The notes under the pieces: generated by a model
What the model saw: only the letters and a program-made list of their open reading frames with translations
Told to the model about the DNA's origin: nothing
The model's database searches: none
In this document: in pieces, positions 8,420 to 16,258 of the stretch
Position numbering within the stretch: position 1 is the first letter of the stretch
How the letters are laid out: every line of letters begins with the position of its first letter
Program-made: the position numbers and the translations under genes
NCBI GenBank assembly: GCA_038120765.1
Contig: JAYOMI010000006.1
Span: 1 to 64,000 of the forward strand
Direction: 5' to 3'
DNA length: 64,000 nt
From: CAXBCP01 sp038120765
GTDB taxonomy: Bacteria > Pseudomonadota > Alphaproteobacteria > MPNO01 > UBA830

Positions 8420-9490
8420 ATGGCAGTCAACGGGTTCGAGGTTTTCGACGGCGACGGGCATGTGCTCGAAAACGACGATGAGATCGCGTCCTATTTTGAG
8501 GGCGATTTCGCCAACCTGCAGCGGTTCAAGACTTTTGGGGTCTGGCCTAGCCTCGACGGCTGGGCGCGCGGCTTTATCATGGCATCGAATGACGGCGAAC
8601 CGCGGCGCTATACCCACACCGACGCCAGGGTCTGGGGCGAGATGCTGGAAATAATCGGCGCCAAAGGCACCGTGCTGTATCCGACGGCGGGCCTGGGGGC
8701 GGGTCTGATATCCGACCCCAAATGGGCGGTCGAAACCATCAAGGCCTATAACAACTGGCTCGAGGATCGCTATACCTCGAAGGACGAGCGGCTTTATGGC
8801 GCCGGCATCGTGCCGGTACAGGACCCCGCAGCCGCGGCAATCGAAATCGCTCGCTGCGCCACCGAGCGGGTGCGGTTCCCGGCAATGATGCTGCCGTCGC
8901 AGACGTATCTCGGCAAAACCTATGGCGACGAATTCTTCTGGCCGATCTTCGAGGCGGCCGAAAAGCATAATATGCCGCTCGCCATCCATGGCGGGCCGAG
9001 CCGCGGCATGGGGTTCGATCACTTCCGGGACTTCGTGAAAGTCCATACCCTGGAGCATCCGTTCCCGCTAATGATCCAGCTGACCGACATTGTGTTCTCC
9101 GGCGTGTGGGACGCCTTCCCAAAGCTAAAGATCGCGTTCCTCGAGGGAGGTGCGACCTGGGTGCCGTTCATGATGGACCGCCTGGATTACGAATACGATT
9201 CCGTCTTCGGCGCGGCCAGCCGCCAGAAACTGAAAAAGCGGCCGTCGGATTACCTGCGCGAAGGCGACAATTTCTGGGTTGCGATGGAACTGGGCGAGGC
9301 AAACCTCAAATACACCATCGATGCGATCGGGCCGGACCGCATTTTATACGCGTCAGACTATCCGCACGAACCGACGGAAGAGGACCTGACCAGCGAGCTG
9401 CCGGACTTTCTTGAAAGCAGCGATTTCTCCGACGAGATCAAGCGCAAGCTGGTCCATGACAACATGATCAGTTTTTACAACCTTCGGTGA
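8420..9490 (+). CDS. Amidohydrolase-2 family protein
   Basis: A 356-residue TIM-barrel metal hydrolase or decarboxylase of the amidohydrolase-2 family (the ACMSD/gamma-resorcylate decarboxylase group). Seen: an N-terminal FDGDGHVLE, which stands in for the usual DxHxH strand-1 motif; AIHGGPSRG (strand 5 His); FLEGGATWVPFMMDRLDYE; and YASDYPHEP near the C-terminus with the catalytic Asp. Members typically decarboxylate or hydrolyse aromatic breakdown products. The start at 8420 has a strong GGAGG at 8410-8414. Divergent from the DOPA-dioxygenase-like gene with a ~175-nt shared upstream region. Exact substrate unknown. Confidence 0.8.
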   Translation: MAVNGFEVFDGDGHVLENDDEIASYFEGDFANLQRFKTFGVWPSLDGWARGFIMASNDGEPRRYTHTDARVWGEMLEIIGAKGTVLYPTAGLGAGLISDPKWAVETIKAYNNWLEDRYTSKDERLYGAGIVPVQDPAAAAIEIARCATERVRFPAMMLPSQTYLGKTYGDEFFWPIFEAAEKHNMPLAIHGGPSRGMGFDHFRDFVKVHTLEHPFPLMIQLTDIVFSGVWDAFPKLKIAFLEGGATWVPFMMDRLDYEYDSVFGAASRQKLKKRPSDYLREGDNFWVAMELGEANLKYTIDAIGPDRILYASDYPHEPTEEDLTSELPDFLESSDFSDEIKRKLVHDNMISFYNLR

Positions 9491-9516
9491 CCGAGCAATG
9501 GCCGGCAAATTTCCGG

Positions 9517-9714
9517 TCAGTCGAGCGGGGTTGATCTTTCCGTCTCGGCGAATGTTGCCGTCGGCGCGATACCTGTGGGCCTGTGCTCGACGGTAATGCC
9601 GGATTCCTTCATCTCCGCGCTGCGGTCGATCCCGGCAGCGGTGGCAGCGCCGAACAGGGCGATCGTGCCGAGGGCGGCGAGGGTCAGTCTGATCGAGGTG
9701 CCTGTGCGTCTCAT
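9517..9714 (-). CDS. Small predicted secreted protein
   Basis: A 65-residue frame starting MRRTGTSIRLTLAALG: a basic n-region, a hydrophobic h-region and an A-x-A type cleavage site (GAATAAG) make a convincing signal peptide. The remaining ~40 residues are polar and Thr/Glu-rich without recognisable domain. AGGAC lies a few bases before the ATG on the minus strand. A CRP-like palindrome lies ~120 nt upstream. Convergent with the amidohydrolase gene. Function unknown; the signal peptide is the only reason to believe it. Confidence 0.45.
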   Translation of the reverse strand: MRRTGTSIRLTLAALGTIALFGAATAAGIDRSAEMKESGITVEHRPTGIAPTATFAETERSTPLD

Positions 9715-9832
9715 GATGTCTGTCCTGAATATCCGGCCTCACGATTTTTTCGCCGCGCCGTCGGTGGATCGGGAGTCCGTATGCATGTGGGGCACCGGAT
9801 GGCGGCGTTAAAGCACCGAAATGGGGCATTTG

Positions 9833-9848
9833 TGTGACAGGAATCACA
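9833..9848. promoter_or_regulatory. CRP/FNR-family binding palindrome
   Basis: TGTGACAGGAATCACA is a perfect TGTGA-N6-TCACA inverted repeat, the consensus of CRP-type regulators. It lies 119 nt upstream of the small secreted protein gene (minus strand) and just past the 3' end of the pseudophosphatase gene, so the secreted protein gene is the likely target. Confidence 0.55.
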
Positions 9849-9912
9849 CTTATTGCGTGATGCCTCCTTTGCGCACGGTCGCAGACGCCGGAGATTCGCG
9901 CGCAACCCCCCA

Positions 9913-10725
9913 TCAGGCAGACAGGCTGTCGATCCGCTTTTCGCCGGGCGTTATCGCGACGGCCCAGAGCGCCCCGCCAAAGCCGCAGCCGCCGTCGATG
10001 CTCAGCGTATAATCGGTCTCCACGACCCCGCGATGCGCCGGGTCCAGCCCCCGGATGACGCGTTCGGTGCCAAAGAAGGAGGATGCCATTGCCTCGAACC
10101 CCGACGTGTTCCACCACAGCCCGTCGCCCTGCGCATCCAGCGGACGTGCCGGGTCGAGGCCGGCATGGACGAAGACAAGCGCGCCATCCGCCGTGTAAGC
10201 CGCATGTTTCAGCGAGGACAGGCCGGGGGCGGCATTCAGCCCCGCCCGCAGGCTCTGCGTCCAGCGGGTGACGGCGACCGCCCCCTGCGAGGCCGCGACC
10301 TCGCCGTCCCGCGCATTCCCGCCATAGGCCGCAATCGTCGGTCCGGCGCCCTGATCCACCATCCAGCGCAGCACATCGCGCGGATTCACCGCGAATTGCA
10401 GTTCCAGCAGCTTGTGCAGCATTTCTTCCTGGCGTCCGCGCAGGATCGCGTAATCGCCGATGCAGTTTCCCGGAATGGTCAGGAATTCGCGGCGAAACCG
10501 CAAAACCTCATCCACCGTCTCGCGCACCGCATCGCCGCGACCGATGACGTTGCCGAGATAGACCAGCTTGTCGCCCGGTCGCAGCTGAGGTTCGAGACGT
10601 TCATGCAGGGCGCGGAGTTTTGCCGCTTCGCCGCGGATCGCGCCCACAGCCCAGACGCGGCAGGGCGTGGAAAATCGTGCGATGGGGCCGGGTTTCGAAT
10701 TTTCGGGGGGCGTTTGAGAGGTCAT
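9913..10725 (-). CDS. Metallophosphoesterase-fold protein with lost active-site motifs (likely pseudophosphatase)
   Basis: A 270-residue protein laid out like a bacterial Ser/Thr protein phosphatase (PPP/calcineurin fold) but with nearly every metal ligand replaced. Where the family has GDIHG it has GAIRG (near 28-32); GDYIDRG is GNVIGRG (near 58-64); RGNHE is RGRQE (near 96-100); GHT is RGLD (near 224). The FVHAGLDP motif (near 188) and the closing INLDTG-like SIDGGCGFGG remain. The frame is intact and codon use matches its neighbours, so it is not a decaying pseudogene. By inference it has lost catalysis and may bind a phosphoprotein or nucleotide, or serve a structural role. Monocistronic, minus strand. 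Confidence 0.7.
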   Translation of the reverse strand: MTSQTPPENSKPGPIARFSTPCRVWAVGAIRGEAAKLRALHERLEPQLRPGDKLVYLGNVIGRGDAVRETVDEVLRFRREFLTIPGNCIGDYAILRGRQEEMLHKLLELQFAVNPRDVLRWMVDQGAGPTIAAYGGNARDGEVAASQGAVAVTRWTQSLRAGLNAAPGLSSLKHAAYTADGALVFVHAGLDPARPLDAQGDGLWWNTSGFEAMASSFFGTERVIRGLDPAHRGVVETDYTLSIDGGCGFGGALWAVAITPGEKRIDSLSA

Positions 10726-10896
10726 ATCGCAACATAGCGGTTTGCCCGCGTTACCGGTAACCGCAATTGGGCTGCTCCGAAGAATGTTATGCGGGAAATA
10801 CCGGGGGCACCCTGTGCGGAAGAGCCCTGATCAGCGCCGCAAAGATCCCGCCGCCAGATAGGAAAGCGTGGGAACCGTAACGCGATCGCTGGAACT

Positions 10897-10910
10897 TTAA
10901 CCTTATTTAA
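10897..10910. promoter_or_regulatory. CtrA-like half-site pair with short spacer
   Basis: TTAACCTTATTTAA contains two TTAA half-sites separated by 6 nt, one short of the canonical TTAA-N7-TTAA. It lies 74 nt before the chemoreceptor gene; chemotaxis genes are common CtrA targets in alphaproteobacteria. Weak call because of the spacing. Confidence 0.25.
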
Positions 10911-10983
10911 GAAACCCTGGACTACAAACGTATCCGATTTTCGATAATCCCCGGACATCCGACTGATCAGAGGCTTCCGAAAC

Positions 10984-13371
10984 ATGGCAAAAGATACTTC
11001 ATCGATCGACACAGAAACCGCTGTCGCCGACAATCCGTCCGTTGTGCCGGATATGGCCGAAACTTCCGCCGAAGCGCCGGTCGGTAGGGGGGGCGGCGTG
11101 AAGACCTCGAGGCTCGGCATGACCGGGAAGGTCACTGCCATCGTTGTTTCCGCCGTGCTGCTGGCATGCATGACAATTGGTATTCCGAGCTATATCGCGG
11201 CAAAGAAACAGCTGACGCATGAGACGGAAGTCAAACTTGCCGCGCTGAACGAGGCACGGGTCGAAGCCCTTCAGGATTATCTGAGCAGTATTGTCCAGGA
11301 CATCAAGTCGCTGCGGGTTTCAGAACAGACCCATGCTGCCATGCGTGAATTTACGCAGGCCTGGTACAATATCGACGGAGATCCCACGGCGTATCTTCAG
11401 ACGCAATACATTACCGCGAACCCGAATCCGCTGGGCGAAAAGGAAAAGCTGGACTACGCCCCTGACGGCTCGGAATACAGCGCCGTTCACAGGAAGCATC
11501 ATCCGTTTTTCCGCAAGTTCCTGCAGGAACGCGGCTATTACGATATCTTCCTGTTCGATACCCAGGGCGATCTTGTGTACACCGTCTTCAAGGAGCTGGA
11601 CTACGCCACCAACCTGAATTCGGGAAAATACAAGGACACGGATCTCGGCCGGGCGTTCCGCGCCGCGATGGCGAACCCCGATGCTGATGTTCCAAATTTC
11701 TTCGACTTCAAACCGTATTCCCCCAGCGCCGATGCGCCAGCAAGCTTCATCTCCATGCCGTTTCGCGACGCCCAGGGGACACTGCTTGGCGCGCTGGTCT
11801 TCCAGATGCCAATTGACCGCATCGACGCCGTTATGGGCAGTGTCGCCGGCCTGGGAGAAACCGGAGAGTCCGTCATTATCGGTGCTGACATGCTTGCCCG
11901 GAACAATACCAGGTTTGCGAAGAACTCAATCCTGAAAAGAGAATTCGACGTCCCTGCCATTCGGGCTGCGTTCGACGGCAATGACGGGTTGTCGATCATA
12001 CGCAATGCTGGCGGCGAAGAGATTGTCACCGCCCTGAAACACTTTGATTTTCTGGGCGCAAAATTTGTTCTCAGTTCCGGCATTGCGCTTGACGAAGTAG
12101 AGATTCCGGTCGTCGAAATGCGGAATAGTTTCATCCTTCAGACGCTGCTTGCGCTTCTCATACAGGGCACGCTTTCTTATTTCGTAGCGCGCCGGTTTGT
12201 GAGACCGATCCGCAATCTGAACGAGACGATGACGCGCCTTGCGGCATCCGAATTCGATACCGCAATCCCGTCGCTCGACCGCAAGGACGAGCTCGGAACC
12301 ATGGCGCGCACCGTTCAGGTTTTTGCCGAGAACGGGAAGCAGGTCGCGAAACTGCAGGAAGACCTCGCCCGCCGTGAACAACGCGCTCAGCAGGAAAAGG
12401 ACGATGCCGTCCGCATCGCGACAGAGGCGCAGGAAGCCCGTAACAAGGAGATGGAGCGCGAACGCGAGGAATCCCTGATGCGCGCGGCGTATATGNNNNN
12501 NNNNNCCTATAACCACCGGATTACGCTCGGCATGAAGACCCTGGCCGAGGCGACGGAAAGCGTGAACCAATCCGCCGGCGTGATCACCCGCAATGCCGGC
12601 CAGACGACCGAGCAGGCGGAAGTTGTCTCGGGGTCCGCGACTCAGGCGACGTCAAACGTTCAGACGGTCGCCGCCGCGGCAGAGGAACTTTCTGCTTCGG
12701 GCCGCGAAATCGCCCACATTGTCAGCGACAACCGGCAGATCACGGAGAGCGCCGTCAAGGAGGCCGAGAAGGCCAACGATGAGGTCGCGGCGCTGGACAC
12801 GGCGGCGGAGAAAATCGGCGAGGTCGTTTCGCTGATCAACGATATCGCCAGCCAGACCAATCTGCTTGCGCTGAATGCCGCGATCGAAGCCGCGCGGGCC
12901 GGTGAAGCCGGCAAGGGTTTCGCCGTTGTCGCGACCGAGGTCAAAACCCTCGCGGACCAGACGGCGAAAGCGACCGAGGAAATCTCCAACCAGATTTCCG
13001 AGATTCAGACTGCGACCAACAGTGCCGTCCAGTCAATCCGCCAGATCGGCACGACCATCCAGGAGGTTGCACAGAGCACCCATGCGATCGCCGAAGCCTC
13101 GGGCCAGCAGGAGCAGGCAACCGAAGAGATCGCCGCCAGCGCGACGGGGGCGGCCGAACTGACCGCCGCTGTGACCGAAAGCATGACCTCCGTCAGCAGC
13201 GCCGCCGAAAACACGAACGAGGCGGCGGGCGTGATGTCCAACGTTGCCGAAGTGCTGGCCCAGGAAACGGACAGTATCAAGGACATGTTCGAGAAGTTCA
13301 TGGACGAGATCAACTCGTTCGAGGATATGGCCAGCGGCAAACGTGAAGTGGTTGATGAAAAGGCCGCGTGA
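10984..13371 (+). CDS. Methyl-accepting chemotaxis protein (Cache sensor, HAMP)
   Basis: Inner-membrane chemoreceptor, about 795 residues. Order: a ~45-residue cytosolic leader; TM1 near 50-72; a ~300-residue periplasmic sensor of double-Cache type (segments YDIFLFDTQGDLVYTVFKE and SVIIGADMLARNNTRF); TM2 near 380-400; HAMP to ~455; a coiled coil; then the signalling domain. The kinase-control hairpin tip, with EAARAGEAGKGFAVVATEV, lies near 640-660. The gene is interrupted by ten N at 12496-12505 in the coiled coil after residue ~504. The frame happens to continue across them, but the true number of missing bases is unknown. No che or flagellar genes are nearby, so this is an orphan receptor of unknown ligand. 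Confidence 0.93.
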   Translation: MAKDTSSIDTETAVADNPSVVPDMAETSAEAPVGRGGGVKTSRLGMTGKVTAIVVSAVLLACMTIGIPSYIAAKKQLTHETEVKLAALNEARVEALQDYLSSIVQDIKSLRVSEQTHAAMREFTQAWYNIDGDPTAYLQTQYITANPNPLGEKEKLDYAPDGSEYSAVHRKHHPFFRKFLQERGYYDIFLFDTQGDLVYTVFKELDYATNLNSGKYKDTDLGRAFRAAMANPDADVPNFFDFKPYSPSADAPASFISMPFRDAQGTLLGALVFQMPIDRIDAVMGSVAGLGETGESVIIGADMLARNNTRFAKNSILKREFDVPAIRAAFDGNDGLSIIRNAGGEEIVTALKHFDFLGAKFVLSSGIALDEVEIPVVEMRNSFILQTLLALLIQGTLSYFVARRFVRPIRNLNETMTRLAASEFDTAIPSLDRKDELGTMARTVQVFAENGKQVAKLQEDLARREQRAQQEKDDAVRIATEAQEARNKEMEREREESLMRAAYMXXXXYNHRITLGMKTLAEATESVNQSAGVITRNAGQTTEQAEVVSGSATQATSNVQTVAAAAEELSASGREIAHIVSDNRQITESAVKEAEKANDEVAALDTAAEKIGEVVSLINDIASQTNLLALNAAIEAARAGEAGKGFAVVATEVKTLADQTAKATEEISNQISEIQTATNSAVQSIRQIGTTIQEVAQSTHAIAEASGQQEQATEEIAASATGAAELTAAVTESMTSVSSAAENTNEAAGVMSNVAEVLAQETDSIKDMFEKFMDEINSFEDMASGKREVVDEKAA

Positions 13372-13400
13372 TACCTGCATGTGCATTGTCTAGCGATATG

Positions 13401-13452
13401 TTCCGCCGCCTGTTTCTCGCCCGGTTTGCCGGGCCGGGAACAGGCGGCGGAA
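13401..13452 (+). terminator. Long hairpin after the chemoreceptor gene
   Basis: TTCCGCCGCCTGTT at 13401 pairs with AACAGGCGGCGGAA ending at 13452, with a second short CCCGG/CCGGG stem inside. Stable, placed 30 nt after the stop codon; only a weak T-containing tail, so termination strength is uncertain. Confidence 0.6.
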
Positions 13453-13513
13453 TTGCTTGACCTCAACGTCAAACCCCCCTAGTTTCCGGCCCGCCCAAGA
13501 CAGAATCAGTCTT

Positions 13514-13574
13514 CCAACGCTTACGGGTGTCCGTCAGTCCGCGCAGATGCGCTCACTGGCGCTTTTTGCGTTGG
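13514..13574 (+). ncRNA. Candidate structured leader element upstream of ffh
   Basis: A compact three-helix arrangement: CCAACGC (13514-13520) pairs with GCGTTGG (13568-13574) and encloses two hairpins. The first is ACGG-GTGT-CCGT (13523-13534). The second is CAGT-cc-GCGC-agat-GCGC-tc-ACTG (13535-13558), which has a symmetric internal loop. It ends 58 nt before the ffh start and would lie in its 5' leader if transcribed with it. I do not recognise the family, and it lacks the conserved SRP-RNA loop. Confidence 0.4.
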
Positions 13575-13632
13575 GCTGATTTCAGGCGGGGCCGAATGTT
13601 AAGAATGCGAATGAACAGGATTTTTTGAGCCT

Positions 13633-15009
13633 ATGTTCGACGGGCTGACAGATCGTTTCGGCGAGATATTCGACCGGCTGAAAAAGCGGGGCGCATTATC
13701 CGAGGCCGACGTTACGGCGGCGATGCGGGAAATCCGCGTCGCGCTGCTGGAAGCCGATGTTGCGTTGCCCGTGGTCAAGGATTTCATCGACGGCGTCCGC
13801 GAACGGGCAATCGGCGAGGAAGTGCTGCGCTCGGTCACGCCGGGCCAGCAGGTCGTCAAGATCGTCAATGACTATCTGACCGAAATGCTCGGGCCCGAAA
13901 GCCAGGAATTCGAGGTCCGCGCCGCCGCGCCTGCCGCCGTGATGATGGTCGGCCTGCAGGGCTCCGGCAAGACGACCACCTCGGCCAAGATCGCCAAGCG
14001 TATCCAGGAAAAGCAGTTCAAGAAGGTCCTGATGGCGTCCCTCGACGTCCGCCGCCCGGCGGCCCAGCAGCAGCTTGAGGTGCTGGGCAAGCAGGCGAAT
14101 GTGGCGACGCTGGAAATCGTGCCGTTCCAGACGCCGCGGATGATCGCCGACCGGGCGATGGATACCGCGCGAAAAGAAGGTTACGACGTTGTCATTCTCG
14201 ATACCGCGGGCCGCCTGCATGTCGACGATGAGCTGATGGCCGAGGTCGCGGATGTCCGCGACGGCGCGCGCCCGGCCGAAATCCTGCTGGTGGCCGATGC
14301 CATGACCGGCCAGGACGCGGTCAATGTGGCGCAGTCCTTCAATGAAAAACTGAAGCTTACGGGTATCGTTCTGACCCGCGTCGATGGCGATGCCCGCGGC
14401 GGTGCGGCCCTGTCCATGAAGGCGGTGACCGGCACGCCGATCCGCCTGCTCGGCACCGGTGAAAAACTCGAAGCGCTGGAAACCTTTCACCCCGACCGGA
14501 TCGCATCCCGCATACTCGGCATGGGCGATGTCGTCAGCCTGGTCGAAAAAGCCTCCGAACTGGTCGAGCAGGATGAGGCAGAGCGTCTCGTCAAGAAAAT
14601 GGAAGCCGGCAGCTTCGATCTTGACGATTTCGCGGCCCAGCTTCGCCAGCTTCGCAAGATGGGCGGTCTAAACGGCATAATGGGCATGCTGCCCGGCGTC
14701 AAAAAGGCGCAGGCCCAGATGGCAGCGGCGAATATCGACGACAGGATGGTCATCCATCAGGAAGCGATCATCGGATCGATGACGGTTTCAGAGCGTAAGA
14801 AACCCGACCTGATCAAGGCGTCGCGCAAGCGTCGCATTGCAGCCGGATCCGGCACGACCGTCCAGGACGTTAACAAGGTCCTGAAGCAGTATCAGGAAAT
14901 GACCCGCATGATGAAGAAGATGAAAAAGATGGGGAAAAAGGGGTTCATGCGCTCCGGTCTCCCCGGAATGATGCCGCCCGGCATGCCGCCGGGACCCGGC
15001 ATGAGGTAA
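13633..15009 (+). CDS. ffh: Signal recognition particle protein Ffh
   Basis: SRP54-type GTPase that binds signal sequences and 4.5S RNA and hands nascent membrane proteins to FtsY. The N-terminus MFDGLTDRFGEIFDRLKKRG, P-loop GLQGSGKTTT near 107-115, DTAGRL near 189 and TRVDGDARGG near 249 define the NG domain. The methionine-rich M domain follows from ~300, with GSGTTVQDVN and a tail packed with Met, Pro and Gly for signal-peptide binding. The 458-residue length is normal. Lies 86 nt upstream of rpsP; that gap contains the parS palindrome. Confidence 0.98.
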   Translation: MFDGLTDRFGEIFDRLKKRGALSEADVTAAMREIRVALLEADVALPVVKDFIDGVRERAIGEEVLRSVTPGQQVVKIVNDYLTEMLGPESQEFEVRAAAPAAVMMVGLQGSGKTTTSAKIAKRIQEKQFKKVLMASLDVRRPAAQQQLEVLGKQANVATLEIVPFQTPRMIADRAMDTARKEGYDVVILDTAGRLHVDDELMAEVADVRDGARPAEILLVADAMTGQDAVNVAQSFNEKLKLTGIVLTRVDGDARGGAALSMKAVTGTPIRLLGTGEKLEALETFHPDRIASRILGMGDVVSLVEKASELVEQDEAERLVKKMEAGSFDLDDFAAQLRQLRKMGGLNGIMGMLPGVKKAQAQMAAANIDDRMVIHQEAIIGSMTVSERKKPDLIKASRKRRIAAGSGTTVQDVNKVLKQYQEMTRMMKKMKKMGKKGFMRSGLPGMMPPGMPPGPGMR

Positions 15010-15050
15010 CGAAGTTTACGCTAAAGAACGAGATTTTTTCTTATCAAAGA

Positions 15051-15066
15051 TGTTTCACGTGAAACA
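15051..15066. promoter_or_regulatory. parS centromere-like site (ParB-binding palindrome)
   Basis: TGTTTCACGTGAAACA is a perfect 16-bp palindrome identical to the bacterial parS consensus bound by chromosomal ParB. It is the only copy I see in the window and sits in the 86-nt ffh-rpsP gap, where it may also overlap the rpsP promoter. parS sites cluster near the replication origin, so this places the region in the origin-proximal domain. No parA or parB gene is within the window. Confidence 0.8.
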
Positions 15067-15095
15067 TTGCGATCAAATGGAGGGTTAATAACCTA

Positions 15096-15602
15096 ATGTC
15101 GCTTAAACTCAGACTATCCCGGGGCGGTGCAAAGAAGCGCCCCTACTATCGTATCGTTGTCGCCGATTCCCGTATGCCGCGGGACGGACGCTATATCGAA
15201 CGTGTAGGCACCTATAACCCGATGTTGCCGCAGGAACATCCCGATCGCATCAAGCTTGACGGCGAGCGGATCAAGCACTGGCTCGGTGTCGGCGCGCAGC
15301 CGTCCGACCGGGTCGCCCGTTTCCTGGGTCATGCGGACATCATTCCGATGCCGGCGATCAGCGAAACGCCCAAGAAAAGCGCGCCGCGCGCAAAGACGCT
15401 TGAGCGTATGAGAGAAGCCGAAGCCGCTGCTGCCGCGAAGGCAGAAGCCGACGCGGCTGCAGCTGAGCAGGCCGCCGCCGAAGCTGCAGAAGCCGCTGCT
15501 GCCCCCGCCGAGGAGGAGGTGCCGGTTGAGGAAGCTCCTGCTGAGGAGGCTCCGGCCGAAGACGCCGCTGCAGAAGGCGGTGAAGAAGAGAAGAAGGAGT
15601 AG
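15096..15602 (+). CDS. rpsP: 30S ribosomal protein S16 with long acidic extension
   Basis: Small-subunit protein needed for 30S assembly. Residues 1-~85 are a standard S16 core (start MSLKLRLSRGGAKKRPYYRI, then DSRMPRDGRYIERVGTYNP and RVARFLGHADI). S16 is usually 80-110 residues; here the protein is 168. The last ~70 residues are almost only Ala and Glu with some Pro and Val, a low-complexity acidic tail likely disordered and of unknown role. The terminal codons contain AAGAAGGAG, which doubles as the ribosome-binding site for rimM, so the two genes are translationally coupled. Confidence 0.97.
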   Translation: MSLKLRLSRGGAKKRPYYRIVVADSRMPRDGRYIERVGTYNPMLPQEHPDRIKLDGERIKHWLGVGAQPSDRVARFLGHADIIPMPAISETPKKSAPRAKTLERMREAEAAAAAKAEADAAAAEQAAAEAAEAAAAPAEEEVPVEEAPAEEAPAEDAAAEGGEEEKKE

Positions 15603-15607
15603 GTCAA

Positions 15608-16258
15608 ACGGCCAAAAAGTCGGGCAGAAAATCGGGCGGCACGTCGCGCGGTACAGCCTCGTCGGCAGTCGTCTCATCGGCACGGGTCCAGGGCGCGGCG
15701 GATCGCGATCGGGTCTGTGTCGGGGCGATCGCCGGCGCGCAGGGTGTCCGGGGCGCGGTAAGGATCAAACCCTTTACCGATGCGCCGGAAGATGTCGCGG
15801 CCTACGGTCCGGTCTCGGACGAGGCGGACAGCCGCCGGTTCGAGATAGACATCCTTGAAGTGCGCGGCGGCATGGTGATCGCCGGGCTGGAAGGGATCGG
15901 GGACCGGAACGCGGCGGAGGCGCTGAAGGGGCTGCGGCTCTATGTGGCACGCGCGGCACTGCCCGAGGCCGATGAAGACGAATTCTACCATGCCGATCTT
16001 CTCGGGTTGAAGGTGGTAATGGCGGAAGGCGGGGCCGAGGTCGGCACGGTGCGGGCGATTATCCCCGCCGGGGCGTCCGAGGTGCTGGAGATCGACCGGG
16101 GACCGGGGGAGCAGACGCTGCTGGTTCCGTTTACGCGGGCGGCGGTACCGGAAATCGATATCGGGGCCGGTTGGCTGAGCATCGATCCGCCGGGTGAGAC
16201 GCAAGAGGAACGACAAGAAGACGACGCTGCAGACGACAAGAACGGAAAGAAAGATTAA
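15608..16258 (+). CDS. rimM: Ribosome maturation factor RimM, apparent ACG start
   Basis: 16S rRNA processing factor that binds S19 and acts in 30S maturation. The conserved body begins DRVCVGAIAGAQGVRG and continues FTDAP, LEGIGDRNAAEALKGLRLYV and FYHADLLGL; the C-terminal tail is acidic. The frame is open from 15584, but there is no ATG, GTG or TTG before 15860, which is already inside the conserved domain. ACG at 15608, read as MAKKSGRKSGG, sits 8 nt after a good AAGGAG (15594-15599) at the end of rpsP, so ACG is the best start. Alternatives are a T-to-C sequence error in an ATG. This gives 216 residues, with a ~35-residue low-complexity leader. The copy ends at TAA 16256-16258, and a variant of the same tail reappears after the assembly gap. 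Confidence 0.75.
   Translation, partial: TAKKSGRKSGGTSRGTASSAVVSSARVQGAADRDRVCVGAIAGAQGVRGAVRIKPFTDAPEDVAAYGPVSDEADSRRFEIDILEVRGGMVIAGLEGIGDRNAAEALKGLRLYVARAALPEADEDEFYHADLLGLKVVMAEGGAEVGTVRAIIPAGASEVLEIDRGPGEQTLLVPFTRAAVPEIDIGAGWLSIDPPGETQEERQEDDAADDKNGKKD

Noticed and set aside
9353..10117. 254-codon minus-strand frame spanning 9353-10117
   Set aside because: Overlaps three better-supported genes in other frames and shows only shadow composition.
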